A stretch of DNA of 64,000 nt from Pseudomonas sp. S09G 359 (GCF_002843605.1 NZ_CP025263.1:6058501-6122500); one strand, 5' to 3'. Counted from the stretch's first letter, positions 16,922 to 28,224 are shown. The notes: a model not told the origin generated them from the sequence alone. Program-made: numbers and translations.

Positions 16922-18024
16922 CAGAATTCTCTATGCCGACTGACGCGAGGAAATAATCCGAATGGTTTATAATTCTCAGGTCCCCAAAACATATAAATCG
17001 AGTTATTTGGAGAGTTATGAGATAAGACAATCGGTAATGCGCAAGCAGCGAATCCCATCCGCGCATCATCCGTCCCACCAACAGCTATGTGTTTATCAGA
17101 CGCCCTACTATCGTAATACTTTTCTAACTTAAGTAAATTTGCGATGTCCGTATCTGGGTCATTAGTTAGTGAATATTCAGGCTCAATCGGAAACAAAACC
17201 TTCACCTGAACAGATTTATATCCATTCTCGGACGTAAAGCGCTCAGACCAGTATTCAATGTGATCAATAGCTTGTCGGGTGGCAGTATATAACAACAAAA
17301 AAACCTCGTAATGATGAGGGTCGATCAAGTCACCTTTGTAAAGCCTTTCAAATATTTTCTTTATTTTTCCTTTGTACTTCCCTGAAGCGCTATCGTATCG
17401 AATATAAGTATTACCACTTCCCGAAAAATCATCTAGAAGCCAAATCAGGTTAAAACGCGACTTATCCTCCTTTTTACCAATTTCCTTCAGCGCAGCGTCT
17501 AAAGACTCAAGCATGTCACGAGCTTTTTCATCGCTAAGCTCATAAGCCTGCCAAATTTGCTCATTACTAATGTCACCCAAGCTAGACCTTCTTACTTCAT
17601 TCGTCCTTGCCCCATCGCTAAGGCCTAAGTACAGAGACTTAGCGCGAAGCTCTTTAAATCTTTCCTTCGCGCAGATCTTAGAAACTTTATGGCTAGGAAT
17701 ATCCGACTCTTCGGCAACCAATCTAATCCGCTCTTGAACTATCAAATCTGGATATGCCGTGCTAACCAAGTGTGACAGCTCCGACTCGGAAAAGAATACA
17801 AGTCGCGTCAGTACCAACTTCAGAGCGGCCTCTCTGTCTGTTGTATCAAATTGATCCAACCAAAGAGCAAGGCTTTCGATGAATCTTCTACCGGGACCAA
17901 AGCGCTGATAACTATTATATTTATACTCAGCCAGTAGCTGGAGCCGTTTTAATGACTGCACAGAGCTTATTTCCTGCCAACTCATGATTTTTGCTAACAA
18001 CTGAGCAGCATTTTGATCCTTCAT
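16921..18024 (-). CDS. Phosphoribosyltransferase-like protein (PRTase-CE type)
   Basis: This 367-residue protein has a helical N-terminal ~185 residues. It then has the type I phosphoribosyltransferase PRPP-binding loop LIWLLDDFSGSGNT (193-206), that is, hydrophobic strand, DD, then the S/T-G-x-T-type loop. Known PRTases transfer ribose-5-phosphate between PRPP and a base or pyrophosphate. The rest does not look like a purine or pyrimidine salvage enzyme, so a specialised role is likely. The pairing with an ORC/Cdc6-like ATPase fits the conflict-system PRTase class I recall from comparative genomics. It begins 15 bases after the SIS-HAD gene and overlaps the ATPase gene by one base. Confidence 0.78.
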   Translation of the reverse strand: MKDQNAAQLLAKIMSWQEISSVQSLKRLQLLAEYKYNSYQRFGPGRRFIESLALWLDQFDTTDREAALKLVLTRLVFFSESELSHLVSTAYPDLIVQERIRLVAEESDIPSHKVSKICAKERFKELRAKSLYLGLSDGARTNEVRRSSLGDISNEQIWQAYELSDEKARDMLESLDAALKEIGKKEDKSRFNLIWLLDDFSGSGNTYIRYDSASGKYKGKIKKIFERLYKGDLIDPHHYEVFLLLYTATRQAIDHIEYWSERFTSENGYKSVQVKVLFPIEPEYSLTNDPDTDIANLLKLEKYYDSRASDKHIAVGGTDDARMGFAACALPIVLSHNSPNNSIYMFWGPENYKPFGLFPRVSRHREF

Positions 18025-18039
18025 AATGTACTTTCGCTC

Positions 18040-19986
18040 CTAATCGCGTATTGCGACGAACCGGAATAGACCTTGGAGATCAAGGTCTATTTTTTGCAAA
18101 TACCAAAGTGTAGCATCAACATCCCGTAAATGAGTGGGTGCTAATTTCCATCCGCGGTCTAAGCGTCTGGAGGGAACATCTACGCTGAGCGAGTACTTAT
18201 GTTCTAGTAGGGCGAAATCATTTCCTGGCCAAGCGCCCTGATCGCCTACTGTGATTATCTCGTACGGGTGTATATGGGTTTTTTGGACAATATCAGCTAT
18301 AACGCGTGACTTATTAATTCCCGGAGCCAACACATCCACTGAATGCTTACTTTTTACAAGACCAGTGGTGTCAAGACCATCTTGTCGCAGCGCATCGGCA
18401 ACGACAAACCACATTTTGTCCGTTGAAAGCCCCTCCCGAAAACGGATGCTTACCTGATACGGGGGATTAACCTTGTAGCTATCAATAGGTATACCGAGCC
18501 CTTTTAGCCTGACAATAATTCGGGTTACATGGCTCAAAAATTCGCTAGTCTGCCCGCTCGGCATAACACTCTTATCTGCTTTAGAAATCCAGCCGCCATT
18601 GTAAAGACCGATGGTTATTTTTTCTAAAATTTCAGCTGGAAGACAGGATTCAAGACACTGCTGGACCGAGTCCCCCCTCCCTGAGGCTATTCCGACATGT
18701 ACGCCGGCTTCAACCAGACGAGTAAGATGGCGTAGTATTGCAGCATCGGGCGGGGCATCCCTTCGTTGGGAACTGCAAAGAGTGCCGTCGTAATCGAACA
18801 CGATGCATTTAAAAATCTTCGATTCTAAATCTTGAATAAATTCTTTTTCTGCTCTATTTACAGGACCGTGATCTCTATTAGAGGGCCACAATGCGCCAAT
18901 CGTATCGTACTTACTACTTATGGCTTTATGTTGATGATCATGGGGCTTTTCTATATGATCACTTAGATTCAAATAGTAGAGTTTCCTACCGAAGTCTGAC
19001 GCACCGGGCTTACCTGGATCAATTTTCAGCAGCTTCCCAATTTCTCCAACCAAGTGCATTTGAGCTATAAGCCCAGAAATTAAATCGTTGGGAGAAGCCC
19101 CATGCAAACGCATCGTATAAACTGGAACCTGTGCAGGAAACAAATCCTTCATGGCGTCCCATAGTCCAGACAGAGCGCGATCAGTGATCGCCAAAATTGC
19201 ACAGTCATCAGGCCTATTTGCTAGCCAAAGATGTCTACCGTGAGCGTAGGATCTTAGATCGACTAGCTGAACATGAAGCAAGGCAGCTTCTGAAAGTTTG
19301 GATTCTAAATCCGCCGCGATTGGTTTCAACAAGGGAGAATATACAATAGTAAGAGTCCCTCGAAGCACACATGCCTCTACAAACTTCTTCCCATCATTAA
19401 CCCACTCTTCTATCGATGCATCTCCGATTTTTAACTCTGATATAGTTCGAGGTAATTGTTCAAGCTGTGGATTAAGCTCGCTATAGGCTCTCGCGACCAA
19501 AATGGAATCCAAAAGAAGGCTATTTGTAGCTAGGTATCCATCTTTATTCGCTAGCTCGTAACAGTGCGATTTTACATCACCTAACGCATCGGCCTCCAGC
19601 ACCAGAGGGCAATCTGCTCTATTGACTATTACGTGAACAGGCCTCGCGCTATGTCGCCTGGCACGGCGCAGAGCCTCGATAACATCGGGATTTTTGCCCT
19701 CTGCGGACACGAGAAATACCGGACTAGAAGCGGCTAACGTAGGGTTGCAAATTATCTCCAGCGGGGTTGACGGCCTTGAAACTCGTCCAGTGTACGCCTC
19801 ATGTAAATTGCACAGTAACGATGCAACCGTAAATGATCCCCCAGAACCAACACCGATTAAGCTAGCTTCACTTGCGCCCACGATAGCTTTTTGCAGATCA
19901 CGGACGTCCTCAAGCATGGCGCCCGCATAAGTATCTTGCAGCAAATCCATTTCTTGACTGTATTTACTTTCCCCAAGACTTGTCAT
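18040..19986 (-). CDS. SIS-domain / HAD-hydrolase fusion protein
   Basis: The protein has 648 residues. The N-terminal ~340 residues are a double SIS sugar-isomerase module, with a phosphosugar-binding loop GVGSGGSFTVASL at 45-57 and the second-lobe motif SYAHGRHLWL at 247-256. The C-terminal ~260 residues are a HAD phosphatase of the Cof/sucrose-phosphatase type: motif I FDYDGT (397-402), motif II ASGRG (434-438), motif III Lys 559 and motif IV GDQGAWPGND (581-590), all intact. This suggests binding or isomerisation of a phosphosugar coupled to dephosphorylation. The ATG at 19986 gives a 16-base gap from the NADAR gene; a GTG at 20031 would overlap it by 29 bases and has no better ribosome-binding site. 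Confidence 0.8.
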   Translation of the reverse strand: MTSLGESKYSQEMDLLQDTYAGAMLEDVRDLQKAIVGASEASLIGVGSGGSFTVASLLCNLHEAYTGRVSRPSTPLEIICNPTLAASSPVFLVSAEGKNPDVIEALRRARRHSARPVHVIVNRADCPLVLEADALGDVKSHCYELANKDGYLATNSLLLDSILVARAYSELNPQLEQLPRTISELKIGDASIEEWVNDGKKFVEACVLRGTLTIVYSPLLKPIAADLESKLSEAALLHVQLVDLRSYAHGRHLWLANRPDDCAILAITDRALSGLWDAMKDLFPAQVPVYTMRLHGASPNDLISGLIAQMHLVGEIGKLLKIDPGKPGASDFGRKLYYLNLSDHIEKPHDHQHKAISSKYDTIGALWPSNRDHGPVNRAEKEFIQDLESKIFKCIVFDYDGTLCSSQRRDAPPDAAILRHLTRLVEAGVHVGIASGRGDSVQQCLESCLPAEILEKITIGLYNGGWISKADKSVMPSGQTSEFLSHVTRIIVRLKGLGIPIDSYKVNPPYQVSIRFREGLSTDKMWFVVADALRQDGLDTTGLVKSKHSVDVLAPGINKSRVIADIVQKTHIHPYEIITVGDQGAWPGNDFALLEHKYSLSVDVPSRRLDRGWKLAPTHLRDVDATLWYLQKIDLDLQGLFRFVAIRD

Positions 19987-20002
19987 ATGCGGAGCTATAC
20001 CT

Positions 20003-20521
20003 CTATTTCGACAATGGGCTAATATTTTCACTTTTAAGCTCGCTTCTCACTTCCATGAGCAAGACACCAAGCATATTTTTCCCTTTGCCGTTTACTTCAC
20101 CCCATGTCCTGTTTACAAGATTATCAGTAGTGGCCGACTCTACTAATCTCGCATCACCCGTTGAGATCAAAATTTCCGCTAGATCTGGATTTTGACTGTA
20201 TTTCTCAATCAATACTGCTTTCATTCTACTAAATTTTATTTTCGACCAATTTGGAGCAATATCCCATGTGTAAAGCCCATGCGCAGCCATAGCTACTAAG
20301 GCTGGTGAGGGCGCGTTAAGAATCCAATCTCTGACAGCTTCTTTTCGTGCTTTGCCTGCTTGATAGGCATGTTCCGCCGTGGGGTACTCCACACCTTCGA
20401 AGCTAAAGCTGCGTTTAAATAGATTGCTAAATACTCCGAAGGGCTTTTCGTTTGCTCGATAAAAATGAATTTCGAGAGAATTCTGCTCGGGTTCGATTAT
20501 ATTGAAGGGTGATTCAGTCAT
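20003..20521 (-). CDS. NADAR-family protein (YbiA-like)
   Basis: The protein has 172 residues and the family hallmarks. These are IHFYRANEKPFGVFSN (18-33), the catalytic-region Glu/His in YPTAEHAYQAGKA (46-58), TGDARLVES (121-129), and TWGEVNGKGKNMLGVLLMEV (139-158). NADAR proteins act on N-glycosidic bonds of ADP-ribose-type molecules. Members have been shown to remove ADP-ribose from guanine in nucleic acids or to hydrolyse riboflavin intermediates. Here it is the first gene of the leftward PRTase/ATPase cassette, which places ribosyl chemistry at both ends of the pathway (a PRPP-using fold and an ADP-ribose-cleaving fold). Confidence 0.88.
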   Translation of the reverse strand: MTESPFNIIEPEQNSLEIHFYRANEKPFGVFSNLFKRSFSFEGVEYPTAEHAYQAGKARKEAVRDWILNAPSPALVAMAAHGLYTWDIAPNWSKIKFSRMKAVLIEKYSQNPDLAEILISTGDARLVESATTDNLVNRTWGEVNGKGKNMLGVLLMEVRSELKSENISPLSK

Positions 20522-20620
20522 TTTTAAGTGCCTGTGGGTACTGGACGAGCTTTGCGATAGTCGGCTTAACTCAGCGCGATTGTGCAGTCTCTGTTCAGAA
20601 GAAAAGTCGCATATTTAGTA

Positions 20621-21616
20621 TCAGATCGGTTGCTTTTTGTCATTAGCTTTCAGCAAAGCATAATCTATGCTTTCATGTCCGTGAAAAGCTGATGAGCTAT
20701 AGAAGCTGTACGCTTGCTCATCCGTTAAGGAAGTACGTTGAACGTTCATGCCTTTCAATAGAGAATATTTTTCAACGTAGAATTTTAGCCCCGCTCCTTT
20801 AGCAGTCAAACAACTTGAAAATAATACACGCCTTTCAGCCTGCTCCATCTGAGCGCGCAACATATTCACATATTGGCGCTTTGCTTGATATTCAGAAATA
20901 TAGGAGACCAGATCGCTGCCTACAACTGCCAAACTAGGATTCACCAAGCTTTCCGCTGGCATATGGCTACTTTTGAACCCAGTATATGCATCCACATACT
21001 TTAAGACTTGATACATACTTCTAAAATATGTACTAAACACATTTCCGAACTGCTCTTCGAATCTCTGACTAATCAACTCTGCAGAGCGGGCCTCATCATT
21101 ACTAACCACCACTAATAGAGTATTCAGTTCAAACTCTGAAAGCTCATTACCCACTCTTTCAAACCCACTAACTCCTTTACTCTCTACTCCGTCGGCAAAT
21201 AATGTGAATTCCTTTTTTGCGTTCAGATGGAGATCTAAAAGCCTGAAAAATACAGATTCAAAACTTTGCAACCTTATATATCTCGCTTGAGCGTCCAGAT
21301 GGAGATTTGTCTGCCTATTTTCATCCTGAGCCGCCTTCAAGTCTTGTCCTTGAATTCTAAGCGTGACTAAAACCGCAGCCAGCGCAAGACTGCTCAAAAG
21401 AGGATTCAATATCCCACCAAAAAAGTCTCCAAACTGTCCCCAGACGTCTTGCTTATTAGATAGAACGGTGCCAAAGGTCTTAAGATACATGGCAAGCATA
21501 AACACTGTCAGCAACGCGACCCCGCCGACTAGCCACATAAGCCACAGCGGAATTACGCTGAAGCGCCCTTGACTTGATGATGACCCGCTAGTAACTCTAT
21601 AGTCTTCGGCTTCCAC
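20621..21616 (-). CDS. Putative phage abortive-infection protein (AbiC-like)
   Basis: The protein has 331 residues. Two N-terminal membrane segments lie at about 24-45 (LWLMWLVGGVALLTVFMLAM) and 67-87 (GGILNPLLSSLALAAVLVTL). They are followed by a coiled region and the family core FESVFFRLLDLH. This is the layout of the putative AbiC family, membrane-anchored proteins linked to abortive phage infection. It lies 99 bases upstream of the NADAR gene on the same strand and could be the first gene of, or a neighbour to, the cassette. AT-rich composition matches the rest of the island. Confidence 0.72.
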   Translation of the reverse strand: MEAEDYRVTSGSSSSQGRFSVIPLWLMWLVGGVALLTVFMLAMYLKTFGTVLSNKQDVWGQFGDFFGGILNPLLSSLALAAVLVTLRIQGQDLKAAQDENRQTNLHLDAQARYIRLQSFESVFFRLLDLHLNAKKEFTLFADGVESKGVSGFERVGNELSEFELNTLLVVVSNDEARSAELISQRFEEQFGNVFSTYFRSMYQVLKYVDAYTGFKSSHMPAESLVNPSLAVVGSDLVSYISEYQAKRQYVNMLRAQMEQAERRVLFSSCLTAKGAGLKFYVEKYSLLKGMNVQRTSLTDEQAYSFYSSSAFHGHESIDYALLKANDKKQPI

Positions 21617-22077
21617 TTCTAATACCGCCTTTCTAACTAAACCTAAATTGGCCCAAGCTAGTATACTTGGTAAATTAACTCAGAATTCACGGTTCTCCAT
21701 AATAGGCTTTCATCTTACTTTCTATAGAACCCACATATCGGCGAAACCCTCAAACACCTTCTCTGCGTCAATCAACACTTTTCGAAACCAAAACCGGCAT
21801 CTTGGTAGGCCGATGCCAACCTACCCATGACGACCTTCGCACCAACCAGTGCTATGTCACCCGCTGGCCCGTCAGTGTTCATTTGGTCCAAGGAAACTTA
21901 GGCTTTTCCACGACATAGGGCGAAAACTCTCCATGGCCACCATTGGCACTTCTAGTCATTGCCGTGCTGGTTCCACCTTCACTGAGCGGATCTTCACATC
22001 TGCACTGACCCTTTTTTTGCCGCAGCCATAATAAGGCAGGAAGGCGAAGATTTCGCCTCTGCTCAGTGAGGCTCAAA
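21617..22077. other. Gene-free stretch inside the island
   Basis: This 461-base stretch carries no convincing gene. The left part (21617-21790) is AT-rich and probably contains the promoter of the AbiC-like gene. The right part (about 21800-22077) is more GC-rich and its short open frames lack family features. It may be degenerate mobile-element sequence leading to the integrase-like fragment that follows. Confidence 0.5.
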
Positions 22078-22470
22078 TTAACAGCCCCGTTGGGTGAAAC
22101 ACTTCATCAGAGTCAAGGATCGCTCTTTTTCTGGGAGCTTGGCTAGAGGTACGTGCGGCGAGCCGATTTCGAGCACACACGGGTGCTGAACCAGAACATA
22201 AACGCTGCGCCCCCCCACCCAGCTCACCTGCTGAGCCAGGGGTAGAGCTTGCAGGAAAGCACAAAGATGTCCGGCGCTGTTTAGCGATGTCGAGGCAGAC
22301 AAGCTACGGTTTCGAATCTGCGTGGTTATGAATAGATTTGGATAATAGAGAGGCATTCCATGTTCATCGACCAACAGACACGCTCTCTCGCCATTCCCCA
22401 TGACGAAGCTTTTGGTCTTCGCCACTCTTGCTAGCCTCTCCCCACCTCGATTCTTTACATTCATCCCCAA
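22078..22470 (-). pseudogene. Truncated integrase-like protein (N-terminal fragment)
   Basis: An open frame of 130 residues contains PLYYPNLFITTQIRNRSLSA then STSLNSAGHLCAFLQ. It resembles, from memory, the N-terminal core-binding segment of large tyrosine recombinases found in pseudomonad elements. The catalytic R..HxxR..Y domain is absent and the frame ends abruptly in GC-poor sequence, so this is probably a remnant. Its position at the right edge of the AT-rich island fits a decayed element that brought in the defence genes. The actual start could be one or two codons downstream (MNVKNRG). Confidence 0.5.
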
Positions 22471-22523
22471 CCATCCTCCTATTCAGTTTTCCGAGCGTAG
22501 TCTTTACTTTTTTTTTGGCAAAG

Positions 22524-22557
22524 AAAAAGCCCCAAGAGCAGCACTCTCGGGGCTTTC
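22524..22557 (-). terminator. Rho-independent terminator after ssb
   Basis: The hairpin gccccgagagtgctgctctt then ggggc, read leftward, is followed by a T run. It lies ~40 bases past the ssb stop codon and marks the right limit of the island. Confidence 0.8.
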
Positions 22558-22593
22558 AGGGAAATACTTTACAGATCGAGGCTCAGTCGTATC

Positions 22594-23121
22594 CTAGAAC
22601 GGGATATCGTCATCAAAGCTGTCGAAATCCGGAGCCGGCTGCGGAGCGGCCTGCTGTGGAGGCGGTGCCTGACGCGACTGTTGCGGTGCCGACTGCTGTG
22701 GGCGTGGAGCCTGCTGGCGCGGGGCCGGAGCGGACTGCTGGTAGTTATTACCCCCGCCTTGTTGGTCACCCTGCTGTGGGCGGCCGCCCAGCAGTTGCAT
22801 GGTGCCTTGCATGTCGACCACGATTTCGGTGGTGTAACGCTTGATGCCGTCTTTTTCCCACTCGCGGGTTTGCAGCTTGCCTTCGATGTAGACCTGCGAA
22901 CCTTTACGCAGGTATTCACCGGCGATCTCGGCCACCTTGCCAAACATCGACACACGGTGCCATTCGGTTTTCTCGACCTTTTGACCGGTCTGCTTGTCGG
23001 TCCACTGTTCGCTGGTCGCCAGACTCAGGTTGGTCACGGCGTTACCGTTAGGCAAGTAGCGAACTTCGGGATCCTGGCCGCACGTACCGACCAATATGAC
23101 TTTGTTAACCCCACGGGCCAT
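22594..23121 (-). CDS. ssb: Single-stranded DNA-binding protein
   Basis: The protein has 175 residues. The OB-fold domain is [20 protein letters not shown] at the start with later [21 protein letters not shown] long Gln/Pro/Ala-rich flexible linker follows, then the acidic protein-interaction tip [14 protein letters not shown] coats single-stranded DNA and recruits replication and repair enzymes through that tip. The ATG is preceded by AGGAG. It lies 9 bases downstream of the MFS gene on the same strand. Confidence 0.97.
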   Translation of the reverse strand: MARGVNKVILVGTCGQDPEVRYLPNGNAVTNLSLATSEQWTDKQTGQKVEKTEWHRVSMFGKVAEIAGEYLRKGSQVYIEGKLQTREWEKDGIKRYTTEIVVDMQGTMQLLGGRPQQGDQQGGGNNYQQSAPAPRQQAPRPQQSAPQQSRQAPPPQQAAPQPAPDFDSFDDDIPF

Positions 23122-23130
23122 AACGTTCTC

Positions 23131-24525
23131 CTAGGCTGGGCGCGCTGTCGGCACTGGGTTGACCAGTTGCTCGAGCGTCGCGCGATCCAATAATTCGGTG
23201 TCTAATTTGATGTAGATGGCGGCTTCTTCAGCAATAACCACGGCATCTGTAACCCCGGTAACGGCCTTGAGGCGCTCAACCAGACCGGCTTCGCGGATCG
23301 CTTCTGGCGATAACGGCAAACGCAGGCTCGTTACATAGGGAGGTTCGCGCATGGTAACAGCAAAGGCTAACCAGAGGGCAGCCAGACCTGCGCATCCGAG
23401 GAACACAACCGACAAACCGCCGTGCTGAAACATCCAGCCACCCATGATGCCGCCCAATGCAGAACCCAGGAACTGGCTGGTGGAATACACCCCCATCGCC
23501 GTGCCCTTGCCACCGGCCGGTGAAACCTTACTGATCAGCGAAGGCAACGAGGCCTCCAGCAGGTTGAACGCGGTAAAAAACACCACCGTGCCGATTACCA
23601 GCGCCCGCAGGCTGTCGCCGAACTGCCAGAAGAATAGCTCAGTGAGCATCAGCGTCGCGACGGCGCCGAGCAAAACTCGTTTCATTTTGCGTTTCTTCTC
23701 GCCGTAGATGATGAACGGGATCATGGCGAAGAACGAAACCAGCAGCGCGGTCAGGTAGACCCACCAGTGCTGTTCCTTGGGCAGGCCGGCTTTTTCGACC
23801 AGCGCCAGGGGCAGCGCGACGAAGCTGCACATCAGCATTGCGTGCAACACGAAGATACCTAAATCCAGGCGCAGCAGGTCCGGGTGCTTGAGGGTCGGCA
23901 ACAAGGCCTTGCGCGCAACGCCCGACTCCCTGTGCTGCAGCGTACCGGTGGAGCGCGGCACCATAAAGGCCACGATCACGATACCGAACAGCGCCATGCC
24001 ACCGGTGGCCAGGAACAAACCGTGCAGGCCGAACGCGCGGGTCAGCAACGGGCCCACTACCATGGCCACGGCGAACGACAGGCCGATCGTCATACCGATC
24101 ATGGCCATGGCCTTGGTGCGGTGTTGCTCACGGGTCAGGTCCGACAACAGCGCCATGACCGCCGCCGAAATTGCGCCCGCGCCTTGCAGGATGCGCCCCG
24201 CGATCACGCCCCATATCGAGTCGGACTGGGCCGCCAGCACGCTGCCGAGGGCGAACACGATCAACCCCAGGTAAATCACCGGACGCCGGCCGATGCGGTC
24301 GGAAATGATCCCGAACGGGATCTGAAAAATCGCCTGGGTCAGGCCATAGGCGCCAATCGCCAGGCCGATCAATGCGGGGGTCGCGCCTGCGAGGTCCATT
24401 CCATAGGTCGCCAGTACCGGCAACACCATGAACATGCCCAGCATACGGAAGGCGAACACCAGGGCCAGACCGCTTGCCGCTCGGGTCTCGCCGCTACTCA
24501 TGCGTTCGCTGTGGGGATCGTGCAT
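23131..24525 (-). CDS. MFS transporter, YajR-like with C-terminal YAM domain
   Basis: The protein has 464 residues and twelve hydrophobic segments. The MFS motif A-like loop [17 protein letters not shown] lies between segments 2 and 3. A soluble C-terminal ~65-residue segment ([20 protein letters not shown] onward) matches the ferredoxin-like YAM domain of E. coli YajR. It is a probable proton-driven drug or metabolite exporter. It is the first gene of a two-gene unit with ssb and divergent from uvrA. A second in-frame start (MSSGETRA) lies at 24501. Confidence 0.88.
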   Translation of the reverse strand: MHDPHSERMSSGETRAASGLALVFAFRMLGMFMVLPVLATYGMDLAGATPALIGLAIGAYGLTQAIFQIPFGIISDRIGRRPVIYLGLIVFALGSVLAAQSDSIWGVIAGRILQGAGAISAAVMALLSDLTREQHRTKAMAMIGMTIGLSFAVAMVVGPLLTRAFGLHGLFLATGGMALFGIVIVAFMVPRSTGTLQHRESGVARKALLPTLKHPDLLRLDLGIFVLHAMLMCSFVALPLALVEKAGLPKEQHWWVYLTALLVSFFAMIPFIIYGEKKRKMKRVLLGAVATLMLTELFFWQFGDSLRALVIGTVVFFTAFNLLEASLPSLISKVSPAGGKGTAMGVYSTSQFLGSALGGIMGGWMFQHGGLSVVFLGCAGLAALWLAFAVTMREPPYVTSLRLPLSPEAIREAGLVERLKAVTGVTDAVVIAEEAAIYIKLDTELLDRATLEQLVNPVPTARPA

Positions 24526-24637
24526 GGAAAAACCTCGTGTGAACCGGCGGCGATTCTACCAGTCCCATCGATTGAGAGGGTATATGCGGCGCTTTGCCGC
24601 GCAGCTTTCATGTAAGGCTGCACCTGGCACTCTGGCA

Positions 24638-24653
24638 GTGTATATTCATCCAG
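24638..24653 (+). promoter_or_regulatory. LexA (SOS) box-like site upstream of uvrA
   Basis: The 16-mer gtgtatattcatccag matches the CTGT-(AT)4-ACAG consensus at 12 of 16 positions. A -10-like TATACT follows at 24664-24669, so the site would cover the -35 region. uvrA is an SOS gene in many bacteria. The match is imperfect. Confidence 0.45.
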
Positions 24654-24703
24654 TCTTTAGCCGTATACTCCGGCATTATTTACGCCCGCCGTGCGAGGCC
24701 ATC

Positions 24704-27538
<2,835 letters not shown>

Positions 27539-27550
27539 TTTATCGGGCCC

Positions 27551-27594
27551 AATAAAAAGCCCCTGTCACTTCATCAGTGACAGGGGCTTTTTTG
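27551..27594. terminator. Bidirectional terminator between uvrA and the ferritin gene
   Basis: The stem aaagcccctgtcact / agtgacaggggcttt has A and T runs on either side. It serves the convergent uvrA and bacterioferritin genes. Confidence 0.88.
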
Positions 27595-27604
27595 CAGCCG
27601 GGAA

Positions 27605-28069
27605 TCAGAACTGCGATTGCAGGTAGTTTTCCAGGCCAATCAGCTTGATCAGGCCCAACTGCTTTTCCAGCCAGTAGGTGTGATCTTCTTCAGTGTCGTT
27701 CAACTGCACGCGCAGGATTTCACGGGTAACGAAGTCGCTGTGCTGCTCGCACAGCTCGATGCCCTTGCAGAGCGCGGCACGCACCTTGTATTCAAGGCGC
27801 AGGTCCGCTGCGAGCATGTCAGGCACCGTGGTGCCCACATCCAGGTCGTCGGGACGCATGCGCGGCGTGCCTTCGAGCATCAGGATACGGCGCATCAGTG
27901 CGTCGGCGTGCTGTGCCTCTTCTTCCATTTCGTGGTTGATACGTTCGTAAAGCTCGGTAAAGCCCCAGTCTTCGTACATGCGCGAATGGATGAAATATTG
28001 GTCACGAGCTGCCAGTTCGCCCGTCAGCAACGTGTTGAGGTAATCGATTACGTCGGGGTGACCTTGCAT
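27605..28069 (-). CDS. Bacterioferritin-family ferritin lacking the haem ligand (BfrA/FtnA-like)
   Basis: This 154-residue four-helix ferritin keeps the ferroxidase residues (E18, Y25, E51, H54, and the EEDH motif near 127-130). The residue aligned with the haem-binding Met52 of bacterioferritins is Ala52 (EEEAQHAD). This matches the P. aeruginosa protein next to katA (once called BfrA, now FtnA), so iron oxidation and storage without haem-linked release is likely. The ATG at 28069 has AGGG upstream; an in-frame extension to 28195 is not family-like. It lies just downstream of katA on the same strand, separated by a terminator. Confidence 0.9.
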   Translation of the reverse strand: MQGHPDVIDYLNTLLTGELAARDQYFIHSRMYEDWGFTELYERINHEMEEEAQHADALMRRILMLEGTPRMRPDDLDVGTTVPDMLAADLRLEYKVRAALCKGIELCEQHSDFVTREILRVQLNDTEEDHTYWLEKQLGLIKLIGLENYLQSQF

Positions 28070-28183
28070 CGCCCTACATCTCCCTGCTTGAAAGTCTGTA
28101 GTTTGAACCATGATGACTCGGAGGTCACGGGACCAACGGCAGAAAAGTGAAGATTTCCTGAGAAAAGTAGCTGAAATAACGCA

Positions 28184-28208
28184 AAAACCGCCCAAATGAG
28201 GGCGGTTC
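28184..28208 (-). terminator. Terminator after katA
   Basis: Read leftward, the stem aaccgccct / gggcggtt is followed by TTTT. It separates the catalase and ferritin transcripts. Confidence 0.7.
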
Positions 28209-28224
28209 TGCTTATCGTTTAGAG

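Noticed and set aside
18040..20031. GTG start at 20031 for the SIS-HAD gene
   Set aside because: It would overlap the NADAR gene by 29 bases and adds a tail (MKILAHCRNRGIAPH) with no family support; ATG 19986 is preferred.
21849..22076. Short open frames on both strands between the AbiC-like gene and the integrase fragment
   Set aside because: About 60 codons each, no family similarity, no ribosome-binding site; more likely degenerate sequence.
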